Positions 1-6,693 of a stretch of 23,391 nucleotides of DNA are shown here, one piece after another. This stretch comes from Nitrospinota bacterium (GTDB lineage Bacteria > 2-12-FULL-45-22 > JACOWJ01): contig JACOWJ010000002.1 of NCBI GenBank assembly GCA_016176845.1, positions 1 to 23,391 on the forward strand. Reading direction: 5' to 3'. Position 1 is the first letter of the stretch. Every line of letters begins with the position of its first letter. Below the pieces are notes generated by a model. That model made no database searches and was not told where the DNA came from. It saw only the letters and a program-made list of their open reading frames with translations. The translations under genes and the position numbers were made by a program.

Positions 1-2392
1 TTGCCGTGCTGTTCCAGCAGCAGGTCGCTCACGGCGAGCATGAGCGGGTGGCCGGGATGGAGCATGGCGGCGAAGGGAGCACCCGGCTTGTCGAGCGGGT
101 GGACGGCTTCGCGGGTGAAGCAGACGCGCTCGTAGCGCTTGAGCACGGGGGCGAGCTCACGGCGGTTGCGACCGGTGATGAGGCGGTCGCGCTCGCGGAT
201 GACGGCCGGGACATGGGTGATCTCGAAGCGGGCGGCCTCGCGCGGATAGATGGAACCGCCCAGGGCCCCGAAGGCCTTTAGGAAGAAGGAGCGGACGAAA
301 TATGGCTGGAGGCGGCGGGCCTCGGCCTTTTCCATCTCCTCCTTCACGGCGAAGAGGCGCTCGGCGCTCATGGTCTCCTGGGCCAGGGCATTGCGATCGA
401 GGATGGCGCGGAGGTGGTCGTGATCGAGGGCATTCTCGATGCGCTGGCCGAGCCGGGCGCGGACCTCCGGCTGGTCGCCGTAGCGGATGGCCTGGAGGAG
501 CAGGTCCTTGAGGCTGATATCCTCGAAGACTTCGCCGAGGATGTCGAAGACACGTCCCTTGAGCGCTTCGCTCTCTACTTCGAGCTTCTGGAGAAGCCGG
601 TGATAGACGTCGCCCTCGCGGGTTTCCCTGGCGACGAGGTTCCAGAGGTGACAGACCTCCTGCTGGCCGATGCGGTGGATGCGGCCGAAGCGCTGTTCGA
701 GGCGGTTGGGATTCCACGGCAGGTCGTAATTGACCATCAGGCTGGCATTCTGGAGGTTCACGCCTTCGCCGGCGGCATCGGTGGCGACCAGGATGCGGAC
801 ATCGGGATCGGAGCGGAACAGGGCCTGGAGCCGGCGGCGCTCATCGCGGTGGGTGCCGCCATGGATGGTGACGATGGCATCGGCATTTCCCAGCACTCCG
901 GCGATCTTCTGGTGGAGGTAGTTCAGGGTGTCGCGGTGCTCGGAGAAGATGATGAGCTTGCGCAGGCGGCCACCGGCATCGCGCATGGCGGGATCGTTTT
1001 GCAAGATGCGGGAAAGCTCGTCCCATTTGCGGTCCTGCCCGGAGGCGACAACGGCTTTGGCCTGGTGTTCGAGCTCCTGGAGGATGAGAATCTCCTGCTC
1101 CAACTCGGAGATGGTGCGGGCGGCGGTGGCCTGATCGATCAGGGTTTCTTCGAGGTTCTCCTGCTCCTCGGCGTTGAGATCATCGTCGTCCTCGGGAACG
1201 TTGGCCAGCGTCTCGGCGAGGATTTGCCGGCCGCGGATGTCGAGCTTCTCCTCACGAAGGCGGCGTTCCAGGCGTTCCTTACGGCGCTTGAGGGACTGAA
1301 AGATCGCTTCGGGGCTGGAAGCGAGGCGGCGCTGGAGGGCGGTGAGGGCGAAGCCGACGGAGCCTTTGCGCGAGCCATCGAGCTGGTCGGCCTTGCCCAT
1401 TTCCGTCTGCACGTACTGGGTCACGGCCTCGTAAAGGGCGGCTTCGAGATCGGAGAGCGTGTAGTTGACCGTGTAGGCCTTGCGCTCCGGGAAGAGCGGC
1501 GTACCGTCGAACTTCACCAGTTCCTCTTTCACCATGCGGCGCATGAGGTCGGAGCAATCGACCTTGTGGACCCCGTCGCGGAACTTGCCGTAGAAACGGT
1601 CGGAATCGAGCAGCGACAGGAAGAGCTGGAAGTCCTCCTCAAGTTGAAGCGCTTAGTGCGCTTTATTTCCTGTCCGTAAAAATGGGCGGAGAGCTTGTGG
1701 GCTTCGTCAAACACCACCAGGTCCCACGCAGCGAGGCAGAGCTTCTCCTGGGAATCCTCGTTGCGCGACATCTGGTCGAGCCGGACGATGAGATAGTCGT
1801 GGTCCTCAAAGGGATTGCCGGTGGGCGAGGCGGCCTCGAAGTCCCTGGAAAAGATACGGAACTCCAGGCCGAACTTTTCATAGAGCTCATCGCGCCACTG
1901 CTCCACAAGGCTGCCGGGAGTAACGATAAGAATGCGGCGGGCGTCGGCCCGCATGAGCAGTTCGCGGATGTAAAGGCCGGCCATGATCGTCTTGCCCGCG
2001 CCGGGGTCGTCGGCAAGGACGTAGCGCAAGGGCTGGCGCGGCAGCATGGCCTCGTAAACCGCGGTGATCTGGTGCGGGAGCGGGTCCACGTTCGAGGTGT
2101 GGACGGCCATCATGGGGTCGAAGAGAAAGGCGAGGTCGATGCGCCTGGCCTCGACAGCGAGCTTGAAGGCTTCGCCGTCACCGTCGAAGGACCAGGGGCG
2201 CTCCCGGGTGGCGAGGGCGATAGTGGCCTCGTCGGCCCGTCCAAGAAGGCGCTCCCTGAGGGTGCCATCGGGCGTCTTGTAGATGACCTGCACCGCGCCA
2301 TCGGCGATGGGGATGACGGCGACAATCGTGGTGACCGCCGAGGGTTCGAGGCCGATGAGGGAAATCCCAGGGGTCAGATCTTCAAGGCGCAT
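1..2392 (-). pseudogene. DrmD/SNF2-like helicase, frameshifted and internally deleted; C-terminus beyond window edge
   Basis: An SF2/SNF2 helicase of the type seen in DISARM (DrmD) and related defence loci; DrmD itself is not certain. The N-terminal part (start 2392, AAAGG ribosome site) has Walker A DDPGAGKT (residues 128-135) and the DEAH box (229-232). The reading frame is lost after KRTKRFNL at about 1640. The coding sequence resumes in another minus-strand frame with [20 protein letters not shown] and stays open to base 1. It includes the C-terminal helicase motifs [23 protein letters not shown] and [11 protein letters not shown]. Relatives have roughly 22 residues between the two parts, including motif III (LLMTATPHNG). 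These are absent, so the lesion is a deletion whose length is not a multiple of three. Translation as written cannot give an active helicase. It is last in a minus-strand defence-like series; its 3' end is outside the window. Confidence -1.
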
Positions 2393-2429
2393 ACGATGGG
2401 CCTTTCAAGTGGGTTAGAGAGCGGTAGTT

Positions 2430-2600
2430 GCTGGTTTCTGCGAGTGTGGATCATGCACCACGGCGGTTCGATTGATCGAATTGGGCTTCCTTCAGACCCC
2501 GCCTCACGACGACGCCCTTGCTTTTCTCCTAGCCTTCGGCTCTGCTTAAATCAGGCACGAGGACTTGCACCTCGTTAGTTCTGTGCCCTGCCCGGCACAC
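2430..2600 (-). mobile_element. Group II intron 5' remnant (domain I-like), no ORF
   Basis: Read on the minus strand, a GTGTGCC 5' end at 2600 is followed by GGGCAGGGCACA, so GTGCC can pair with GGCAC. Then come AACTAACGAGG, TGCAAGTCCTCG and, further on, GGTCTGAAGGAAGCCC. These resemble the conserved start and domain I of bacterial group II introns as I remember them. Near 2470 GAACCGCCGTG resembles the sequence just before domain V. No reverse transcriptase ORF or complete domain V is visible, so this would be a short internally deleted remnant. It lies between the ATPase gene and the start of the broken helicase. The call rests on motif recognition; a covariance-model search would decide it. 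Confidence -1.
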
Positions 2601-2665
2601 ACGTCGCCTATAAGCTGCGTGCGCGTATGCACGCGTGAGCTTCAGCGGCTTGTTCTGTCACGCGC
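2601..2665 (-). repeat. Large imperfect hairpin, attC-like, abutting the intron remnant
   Basis: On the minus strand the arms AAGCC..GAAGCT..CGTGC and GCACG.AGCTT..GGC pair in register, with bulges and a small loop (ATACGC). This extrahelical-base architecture is like an integron attC site. The R'' position reads ACAGAAC, two mismatches from RYYYAAC. The R' side reads GACGT and then runs directly into the putative intron 5' end, as if the core site had been split by it. It lies 18 bp beyond the ATPase stop codon, where a cassette attC is expected. A simple transcription terminator is an alternative, though no T-run follows. Confidence -1.
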
Positions 2666-2682
2666 GCACTGATGAGGTCCGC

Positions 2683-4128
2683 TTAATCGTCAGCTTCGCC
2701 TTCGGGAATAGAATCGCGCCGAGGCTCCTTCAGCTTCAGGTGCTTCTTCATCGACGGATGAACAATCATCTCACCTGTAAAATTGGGTTCCAGAAGACGA
2801 TCGTTATACCTAAACTGAAAGGATGTTCCGCGACTAATTCCACCGCGCCTTTGAACACCAACGATGGAATAGTCAAAGAGAACCTGAAGTTGCGATTTTA
2901 GTTTGTCATCCGAGGCGCCTTGCTCTCGCTTTCTCCCGGCATTCAGCCAATCGCTCAGGACGAAACGATTGAATCCAATATCGCGTAGGATTTGCAATAA
3001 CGATCTTGCTCCCTCAATCTGTTTGTGCATTTCATCATCAAGTTCATCATAAATGTGCTTGGAGTATGCTTCTTCAGCTGCATATACATCGTCAGTCTCA
3101 ACGATGGAATGGCCTGCAGCGGTGGCCACTTCCTGGCAGTTTATGCAGAAGGCAATAATGTCACGCGGACGCCCCATAGTGCGCTTCATAATATACGATT
3201 TGATTGAAGCTCGTTGGCGCATTTCTGCCTTTGAGAAAACTTTTGACCAAGCCTCATCTCGCGCGCACGTTAGAGAACGGCAGATTCTCGCCACAACAAC
3301 GTCTTCAAGCTTATCGTCAGTCCAATTCAAAAATTCAATATCGGTAAAGATCTTGTTCTTATCATTGAATTGCAGCTCATCATATATATCACTTCGCAGA
3401 AATACTATAACCGGTGCTGGTCTTTGCTTGAGTTGTAGTTTGGCATTGAAATCACGAGAGGCCTTGATGGCACCCGCAAGAAGCATCTTGGAATCGTCCG
3501 AAGCATCCCATCCGTCATCCAGGCGGTCGAGTACCATTGTGAATGGGTTTAATGGAAAGTGCTTTGCAACAAAATCCATGAGAACTCGGCTCCATTGACT
3601 GATCGTTTGCGCCAGCACTGGACCAGCCTTGTCCTCGAGTTCGAATCCGCCCAATCCCCCAACGCCTTCCAGTGATGGACCCTCAATTTTCCTGACTCGG
3701 CGGAACTTGTCGATTAAGGATTCCAGGAAACCTGGTTCTTCCTCTCGATAAATTTTTTTCAGTAGATCCCTGGATTCCTTCGCCAATTCGGGTCCAGCTG
3801 TATTGCTCCAATGCCGGAGAGTAGCGATCAAAAAAGTAAACCGCCACGAGCCGATGTACGCACTTTCTTGTGGAACTCCGTCTTCCTTGATCGCCTTATG
3901 ACCTGGCCAAGAATACTCCGCAAAGTCTAATGGAATGACTGGCACTCCTAATCGTTCTTTGCTGGCTACCCGGAATATCGCCGTCTTGCCGGACCCCTTC
4001 CGTCCGATCACATATTGCTTCTTCCCGTTTCTAATTTTGTCGAACACACCAGTGTCAACAAAGTAATCTACAAGATTAGTATCTCTCTCTGCATCGACTC
4101 GTCCAAAATCAACTTGCGATATCGTCAT
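2683..4128 (-). CDS. P-loop ATPase, Sll1717 family (defence-associated type)
   Basis: The protein has 481 residues from the ATG at 4128, chosen because GGGG lies just upstream in TGGGGAAAACAAAAATG; an in-frame ATG at 4227 is less likely. A Walker A motif GRKGSGKT is at residues 42-49 and a Walker B-like MVLDRLDD about mid-protein. Then come FLRSDIYDEL (a sensor-like segment) and a C-terminal region with a predicted winged-helix flavour (RNIL-type repeats are not obvious). The opening FGRVDAERDTNLVDYFVDTG is typical of the Sll1717 group of STAND/KAP-like P-loop ATPases, many found in defence islands. The gene is visibly more AT-rich than its neighbours, suggesting transfer. It follows the SIR2 gene and its attC-like site and ends beside an attC-like hairpin, so it may be a second cassette. 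Substrate and partner are unknown. Confidence -1.
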   Translation of the reverse strand: MTISQVDFGRVDAERDTNLVDYFVDTGVFDKIRNGKKQYVIGRKGSGKTAIFRVASKERLGVPVIPLDFAEYSWPGHKAIKEDGVPQESAYIGSWRFTFLIATLRHWSNTAGPELAKESRDLLKKIYREEEPGFLESLIDKFRRVRKIEGPSLEGVGGLGGFELEDKAGPVLAQTISQWSRVLMDFVAKHFPLNPFTMVLDRLDDGWDASDDSKMLLAGAIKASRDFNAKLQLKQRPAPVIVFLRSDIYDELQFNDKNKIFTDIEFLNWTDDKLEDVVVARICRSLTCARDEAWSKVFSKAEMRQRASIKSYIMKRTMGRPRDIIAFCINCQEVATAAGHSIVETDDVYAAEEAYSKHIYDELDDEMHKQIEGARSLLQILRDIGFNRFVLSDWLNAGRKREQGASDDKLKSQLQVLFDYSIVGVQRRGGISRGTSFQFRYNDRLLEPNFTGEMIVHPSMKKHLKLKEPRRDSIPEGEADD

Positions 4129-4327
4129 TTTTGTTTTCCCCACAAAATGGGTATGTGCCTGTTCACGACTGTGTTGCGGTATTCTCACAATTCGATCGCG
4201 TAATTCTCCTCGCCATCCTCCGTTCACAATGCATGTCCTTATGTTCAGGTAGTTTTGACTAACATACCTCTCTGTAAACAGCTTCTTCAGAAATTGGAAG
4301 TATAACCCGATGAAAACCTTAAGCCTC

Positions 4328-4468
4328 GTCTAAACGCGACGCGTTGCACGTCTGAAATCTCGGGCTCGTGGTCTAGAGTGACAGAACGCCAGGTGTCAGG
4401 TGCGCCCGATAGCGGGAGCGATGTACGAGCAGAGGCTATTGGGCGTCGCCTGCAAACCCTCGTTAGAC
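4328..4468 (-). repeat. Putative integron attC site downstream of the SIR2 gene
   Basis: In the minus-strand (gene) direction the site opens with GTCTAAC (4468-4462), a perfect RYYYAAC R'' core, followed after GAGG by GTTTGCA (L''). It closes with TGCAAC (L'), a short spacer and GTTTAGAC (4335-4328). The two ends pair as CGTCTAAC with GTTTAGACG, one extra T interrupting the ideal GTTRRRY. The middle carries another imperfect stem: CAGG, CGCCC and ATAGC opposite GCTAT, GGGCG and CCTG. At 141 bp it is at the long end of known attC sites. The gene's stop codon is 14 bp before it, as in cassettes. Confidence -1.
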
Positions 4469-4481
4469 GTGGCCGTCGCAC

Positions 4482-5378
4482 TCAAAGACCGGCCTCCGCG
4501 CAAATAGTAGCGAATTCATCTCTGAAGTATCCGTTCAGAACGCGGTCGGCACGTCCGGCTCTCGCAGCAGACGCCCAACTTAGGTATTCGGGTGAACCAG
4601 ACGGCCCGCCGCAGTACACGATCCTCGCGCTCGTACTCGAAAGGGGCTTCCAGATGTGGTTATCGTGAGGTCGCACACGAACCCCTACGACCACGATCGT
4701 CTTGGCACTCGTCGCAAGGGCTGCCCACCGATTCCGCTGTCCCTCGATAAAAGAGCGCCCGGCCGTTGTCTGTTTGGCCGGCTCGAAATAGCTCATCACG
4801 GGAGGAAACGCATCCCCGAGAATACGTGCGCGATGCTTTTGGGGATCGGCGATCACGGTCACCGGCCCGTCCGTTTGTACGCCAAACCCGTGGAAGGAAA
4901 CTCCAGCAGCCGTTCCCTGCACGGCATCGCAAAAAAGGTGACAGCAGCCATGAGGGAGGCAAAGCTCGACGCCAGATAAACCGGGTGCCCGTTCACCTAC
5001 GAACGTTCGAATCCCGGAAGCAAGCAACGAGACTTCGAGCAGGCGCTCATAGTTCAAGGTGCATCCTGCGCCAGACCAGCCTTTGGAAGCGACGATGCGC
5101 TGGGCGAGCTGAAAATACAGGCTCGAAGTACGAGGCGCGAACTGGAAGAAGTAGGCTGCCATCGCCCGTTGCAGCGAAGCAAGAGCCTGGGGGTTCACGG
5201 ACTTCATCGCTTGCTCGAAATCCTGCCGAAACTCAGTCGCGAGCGCGCCTCCGATAGTGCCCCAAGTATCCGGATTGAAACGTCGCAGTTCGTCGAAGAG
5301 ACCGGCCCCGAGCGGCGGCGTGTTCTGCGAGTCCGAGCCGTAGCTCGCTCCAGCGCCAAAAAGGAAAAGGTACTCCAT
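4482..5378 (-). CDS. SIR2-like family protein (candidate NAD-dependent defence effector)
   Basis: A protein of 298 residues with a SIR2-type Rossmann fold. The nucleotide loop FGAGASYGS is at residues 7-15, TLNYE (107-111) supplies the conserved Asn, and LPHG (141-144) supplies the catalytic-type His. VVVGVRVRPHDNHIW (229-243) is the late NAD-site strand. No second domain follows, so this is a stand-alone SIR2 module. In phage-defence systems such domains usually hydrolyse NAD+ on infection; deacylation is the alternative. The start at 5378 follows GGGAGGATCG, a good ribosome site. An integron core GTTAGAC lies 16 bp upstream of the ATG and an attC-like site 14 bp downstream of the stop, so the gene appears to be a promoterless cassette. 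Confidence is high for the fold, moderate for a defence role. Confidence -1.
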   Translation of the reverse strand: MEYLFLFGAGASYGSDSQNTPPLGAGLFDELRRFNPDTWGTIGGALATEFRQDFEQAMKSVNPQALASLQRAMAAYFFQFAPRTSSLYFQLAQRIVASKGWSGAGCTLNYERLLEVSLLASGIRTFVGERAPGLSGVELCLPHGCCHLFCDAVQGTAAGVSFHGFGVQTDGPVTVIADPQKHRARILGDAFPPVMSYFEPAKQTTAGRSFIEGQRNRWAALATSAKTIVVVGVRVRPHDNHIWKPLSSTSARIVYCGGPSGSPEYLSWASAARAGRADRVLNGYFRDEFATICAEAGL

Positions 5379-5393
5379 CGATCCTCCCGCGAC

Positions 5394-5400
5394 GTCTAAC
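5394..5400 (-). other. Integron core site (R', GTTAGAC) at the 5' edge of the SIR2 cassette
   Basis: GTTAGAC on the minus strand matches GTTRRRY exactly and lies 16 bp upstream of the SIR2 start codon. Integrase cleavage would fall between G (5400) and TT, making 5399 the first cassette base. No folded attC arm or attI is seen upstream, where the membrane-protein gene ends at 5407. The cassette may therefore sit in a non-attI secondary site. A seven-base match alone could be chance; the paired attC-like structure on the other side is what gives it weight. Confidence -1.
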
Positions 5401-5406
5401 TTCTCC

Positions 5407-5571
5407 CTATCTTGCCTTCCTCATGAAAAACTGGACCACCATGAAGACCACCACCCCGCCCCCCGCGATGATCAGCCCGTCCTGGTCCCCCACCCCCCGG
5501 GCCACGTAGCGCCAGATGGCCAGGGCGACCGTCAGGATCACCACCAGGGGGGCGGGAGTCAAGCCCCTCAC
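5407..5571 (-). CDS. Small two-helix membrane protein
   Basis: A peptide of about 54 residues read from GTG at 5571, which overlaps the stop of the upstream gene as GTGA (translational coupling). An ATG 36 bases upstream in frame would give 66 residues. It has two hydrophobic stretches, LVVILTVALAIW and GLIIAGGGVVVFMVVQFF, with a charged end MRKAR. It is probably an inner-membrane peptide working with the coupled coiled-coil protein. The pair recalls phage holin/XhlA-like or Bdr-like modules, but I recognise no family. It ends 7 bp before the SIR2 cassette edge. Confidence -1.
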   Translation of the reverse strand: MRGLTPAPLVVILTVALAIWRYVARGVGDQDGLIIAGGGVVVFMVVQFFMRKAR

Positions 5572-5822
5572 CCCCTTGCGAGGATCACGGCAATGATCGT
5601 CACCCACGAGCCGATGAGGATGGCCATGGTCCAGCGGAAGTTGTCCTGGATCTGCTGGCCAAGGTGGACCTGGAGGTGGCCTTCAACCTTGGTTTCGAGG
5701 GAGGAGACCCTGCCCTCCAGGGCAGAGATCCGCTCTGTTACTTCGGCCCGGAGATCCGAGATCCGCTCGCTCATCTGCTCGAGGATGCCCTCGATCCTGG
5801 CGGTCCGCTCTTCGACTGGCAA
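5568..5822 (-). CDS. Membrane-anchored coiled-coil protein (84 aa)
   Basis: Residues 1-50 form heptad-rich coiled coil (EERTARIEGILEQMSERI, then further ISALEGRVSSLE-type repeats). A C-terminal transmembrane segment WTMAILIGSWVTIIAVILA follows. The longest frame starts with TTG at 5822 without an obvious ribosome site, because an in-frame TGA lies just upstream. ATG at codon 17 is an alternative start. The layout is like XhlA-type haemolysin/holin accessory proteins and other small tail-anchored coiled coils; the function is not known. The stop overlaps the start of the next gene, and repeated TACGCGACA motifs lie in its upstream region. Confidence -1.
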   Translation of the reverse strand: MPVEERTARIEGILEQMSERISDLRAEVTERISALEGRVSSLETKVEGHLQVHLGQQIQDNFRWTMAILIGSWVTIIAVILARG

Positions 5823-5823
5823 G

Positions 5824-5906
5824 TGTCGCGTAACTGTCGCGTATCAAAGGCGACGGATAAACCCTTGCGGGAGTAAGGCAAAAGCCCAAGTGTCGCCTGT
5901 CGCGTA
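5824..5906 (-). promoter_or_regulatory. Three TACGCGACA repeats upstream of the coiled-coil/membrane gene pair
   Basis: TACGCGACA occurs exactly at 5906-5898, 5843-5835 and 5832-5824 on the minus strand, the last two with an 11-bp period. A shorter GGCGACA copy lies at 5897-5891. Repeated same-orientation 9-mers just before a start codon suggest a binding site for a regulator, possibly the adjacent XRE protein, although its other operator-like sequence is different. The role is inferred only from spacing. Confidence -1.
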
Positions 5907-5936
5907 GAGTAGTTCCCTCTGTGGCATGATCTATCC

Positions 5937-6260
5937 TTAAGCCCTGGCTCCCGATTGGGCCGGGATCTGGGGCGAGTGCTCAGCGTCTCCCTGTAGGGTG
6001 CTTCCCTCTTTCCTCCCACGGGCGCCGGGGAACAGGACCTCCTCCAGGGATAAGCCCAGGAAGCCAGCCATCCGAAGGGCCAGGGGGGCACTGGGGCGCT
6101 TCACTCCCGACAGGATCTTATCCAGATATGTCCGCGTGATTCCCATGGCTTGGGCAAAGCTATACTTGTCGATGCCTCTTTCCTCGAAGAGGCGATAGAG
6201 CGGGTGGCTGGGCCTGCTGGGCGGGCGGCCGGGGTGAAGCCTTTTCTTTTCCCTCTTCAT
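5937..6260 (-). CDS. XRE-family HTH transcriptional regulator
   Basis: A protein of 107 residues starting at ATG 6260 behind a strong AAGGAGG site. After a basic N-terminus, a helix-turn-helix domain covers about residues 20-70: YRLFEERGIDKYSFAQAMG, TRTYLDKILSGVKRPSAPLA, then a helix ending LGLSLEEVLFPG. This is the Cro/C1-type fold. The C-terminal tail is short and polar, with no sensor domain. It is divergent from the integrase, and both promoters carry the same ATATAGCTCT sequence, so it is probably the repressor controlling itself and the integrase. It may also control the small membrane gene pair downstream on its own strand. Confidence -1.
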   Translation of the reverse strand: MKREKKRLHPGRPPSRPSHPLYRLFEERGIDKYSFAQAMGITRTYLDKILSGVKRPSAPLALRMAGFLGLSLEEVLFPGARGRKEGSTLQGDAEHSPQIPAQSGARA

Positions 6261-6286
6261 ATGGCGTTCCTCCTTTCTGCCAAATA

Positions 6287-6315
6287 AATATAGCTCTTTA
6301 AAAACTAAACGTCAA
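6287..6315 (-). promoter_or_regulatory. Sigma70-type promoter of the XRE regulator with operator-like overlap
   Basis: On the minus strand TTGACG (6315-6310), a 17-bp spacer and TATATT (6292-6287) form a near-consensus promoter 27 bp before the regulator's start codon. The -10 box overlaps AGAGCTATAT (6297-6288). The same 10-mer recurs inside the integrase promoter, which suggests autorepression. Confidence -1.
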
Positions 6316-6360
6316 ACATGCTTTGCAGTGAATATTTGTATTTCTTGGATAAATATACTA

Positions 6361-6389
6361 TTGACATATAGCTCTGTTAGCGCTATATT
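6361..6389 (+). promoter_or_regulatory. Sigma70-type promoter of the integrase with embedded palindromic operator
   Basis: TTGACA (6361-6366), a 17-bp spacer and TATATT (6384-6389) make a strong promoter. The spacer and -10 contain the dyad ATATAGC(N9)GCTATAT, with ATATAGCTCT at 6366-6375 as a direct match to the regulator's own promoter copy. A repressor bound here would block RNA polymerase. The transcript would have a leader of about 300 nt before the integrase ATG. Confidence -1.
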
Positions 6390-6395
6390 ATACCC

Positions 6396-6690
6396 AACAC
6401 TTAAGGGGGAGATCGGAAAGAGTCCAAAGGCTACCGCTCACCCGGTTCAAGCGCCGATCTCAAATCCGGGGCAACCCGACCTCGGGCAGGCAAAGGCTTT
6501 TAACCTCGAACCCGCAGGCGTGAGACCAGGGCGGACGGTCTTTGACGGGTGAAGGACCCATACCTCGATATGGGTTGGTCAACCAGAAGGGCTTATCGGA
6601 CATCCTGGTGAGCCGCTGCCGGCACCCTCGGGGGCCTGGGGGGAGATCCTCCGGCCCCCTTCTCATTTAACCCGAACCACACGGAGGAAG
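6396..6690 (+). other. Long structured leader of the integrase gene, with terminator-like hairpin
   Basis: This stretch has no gene on either strand that I can support. It contains a clear hairpin ACCCATA/TATGGGT (6556-6562 with 6569-6575, loop CCTCGA). A strong GC stem GGGGGCC/GGCCCCC (6630-6636 with 6653-6659) is followed by TTCTCATTT. The last stem could act as an attenuator or weak terminator between promoter and integrase. A small RNA is possible; no known riboswitch is recognised. Confidence -1.
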
Positions 6691-6693
6691 CCT

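Noticed and set aside
414-1679. 421-codon open frame on the plus strand
   Set aside because: It is the mirror of the minus-strand helicase frame; its protein is low-complexity (L, E, G, V rich), while the opposite frame carries clear helicase motifs.
1682-2578. 298-codon open frame on the plus strand
   Set aside because: It is antisense to the N-terminal half of the helicase with no recognisable domain.
4287-4481. 64-codon minus-strand frame after the SIR2 gene
   Set aside because: It lies over the attC-like site and has Arg/Ser-rich, domain-free translation.
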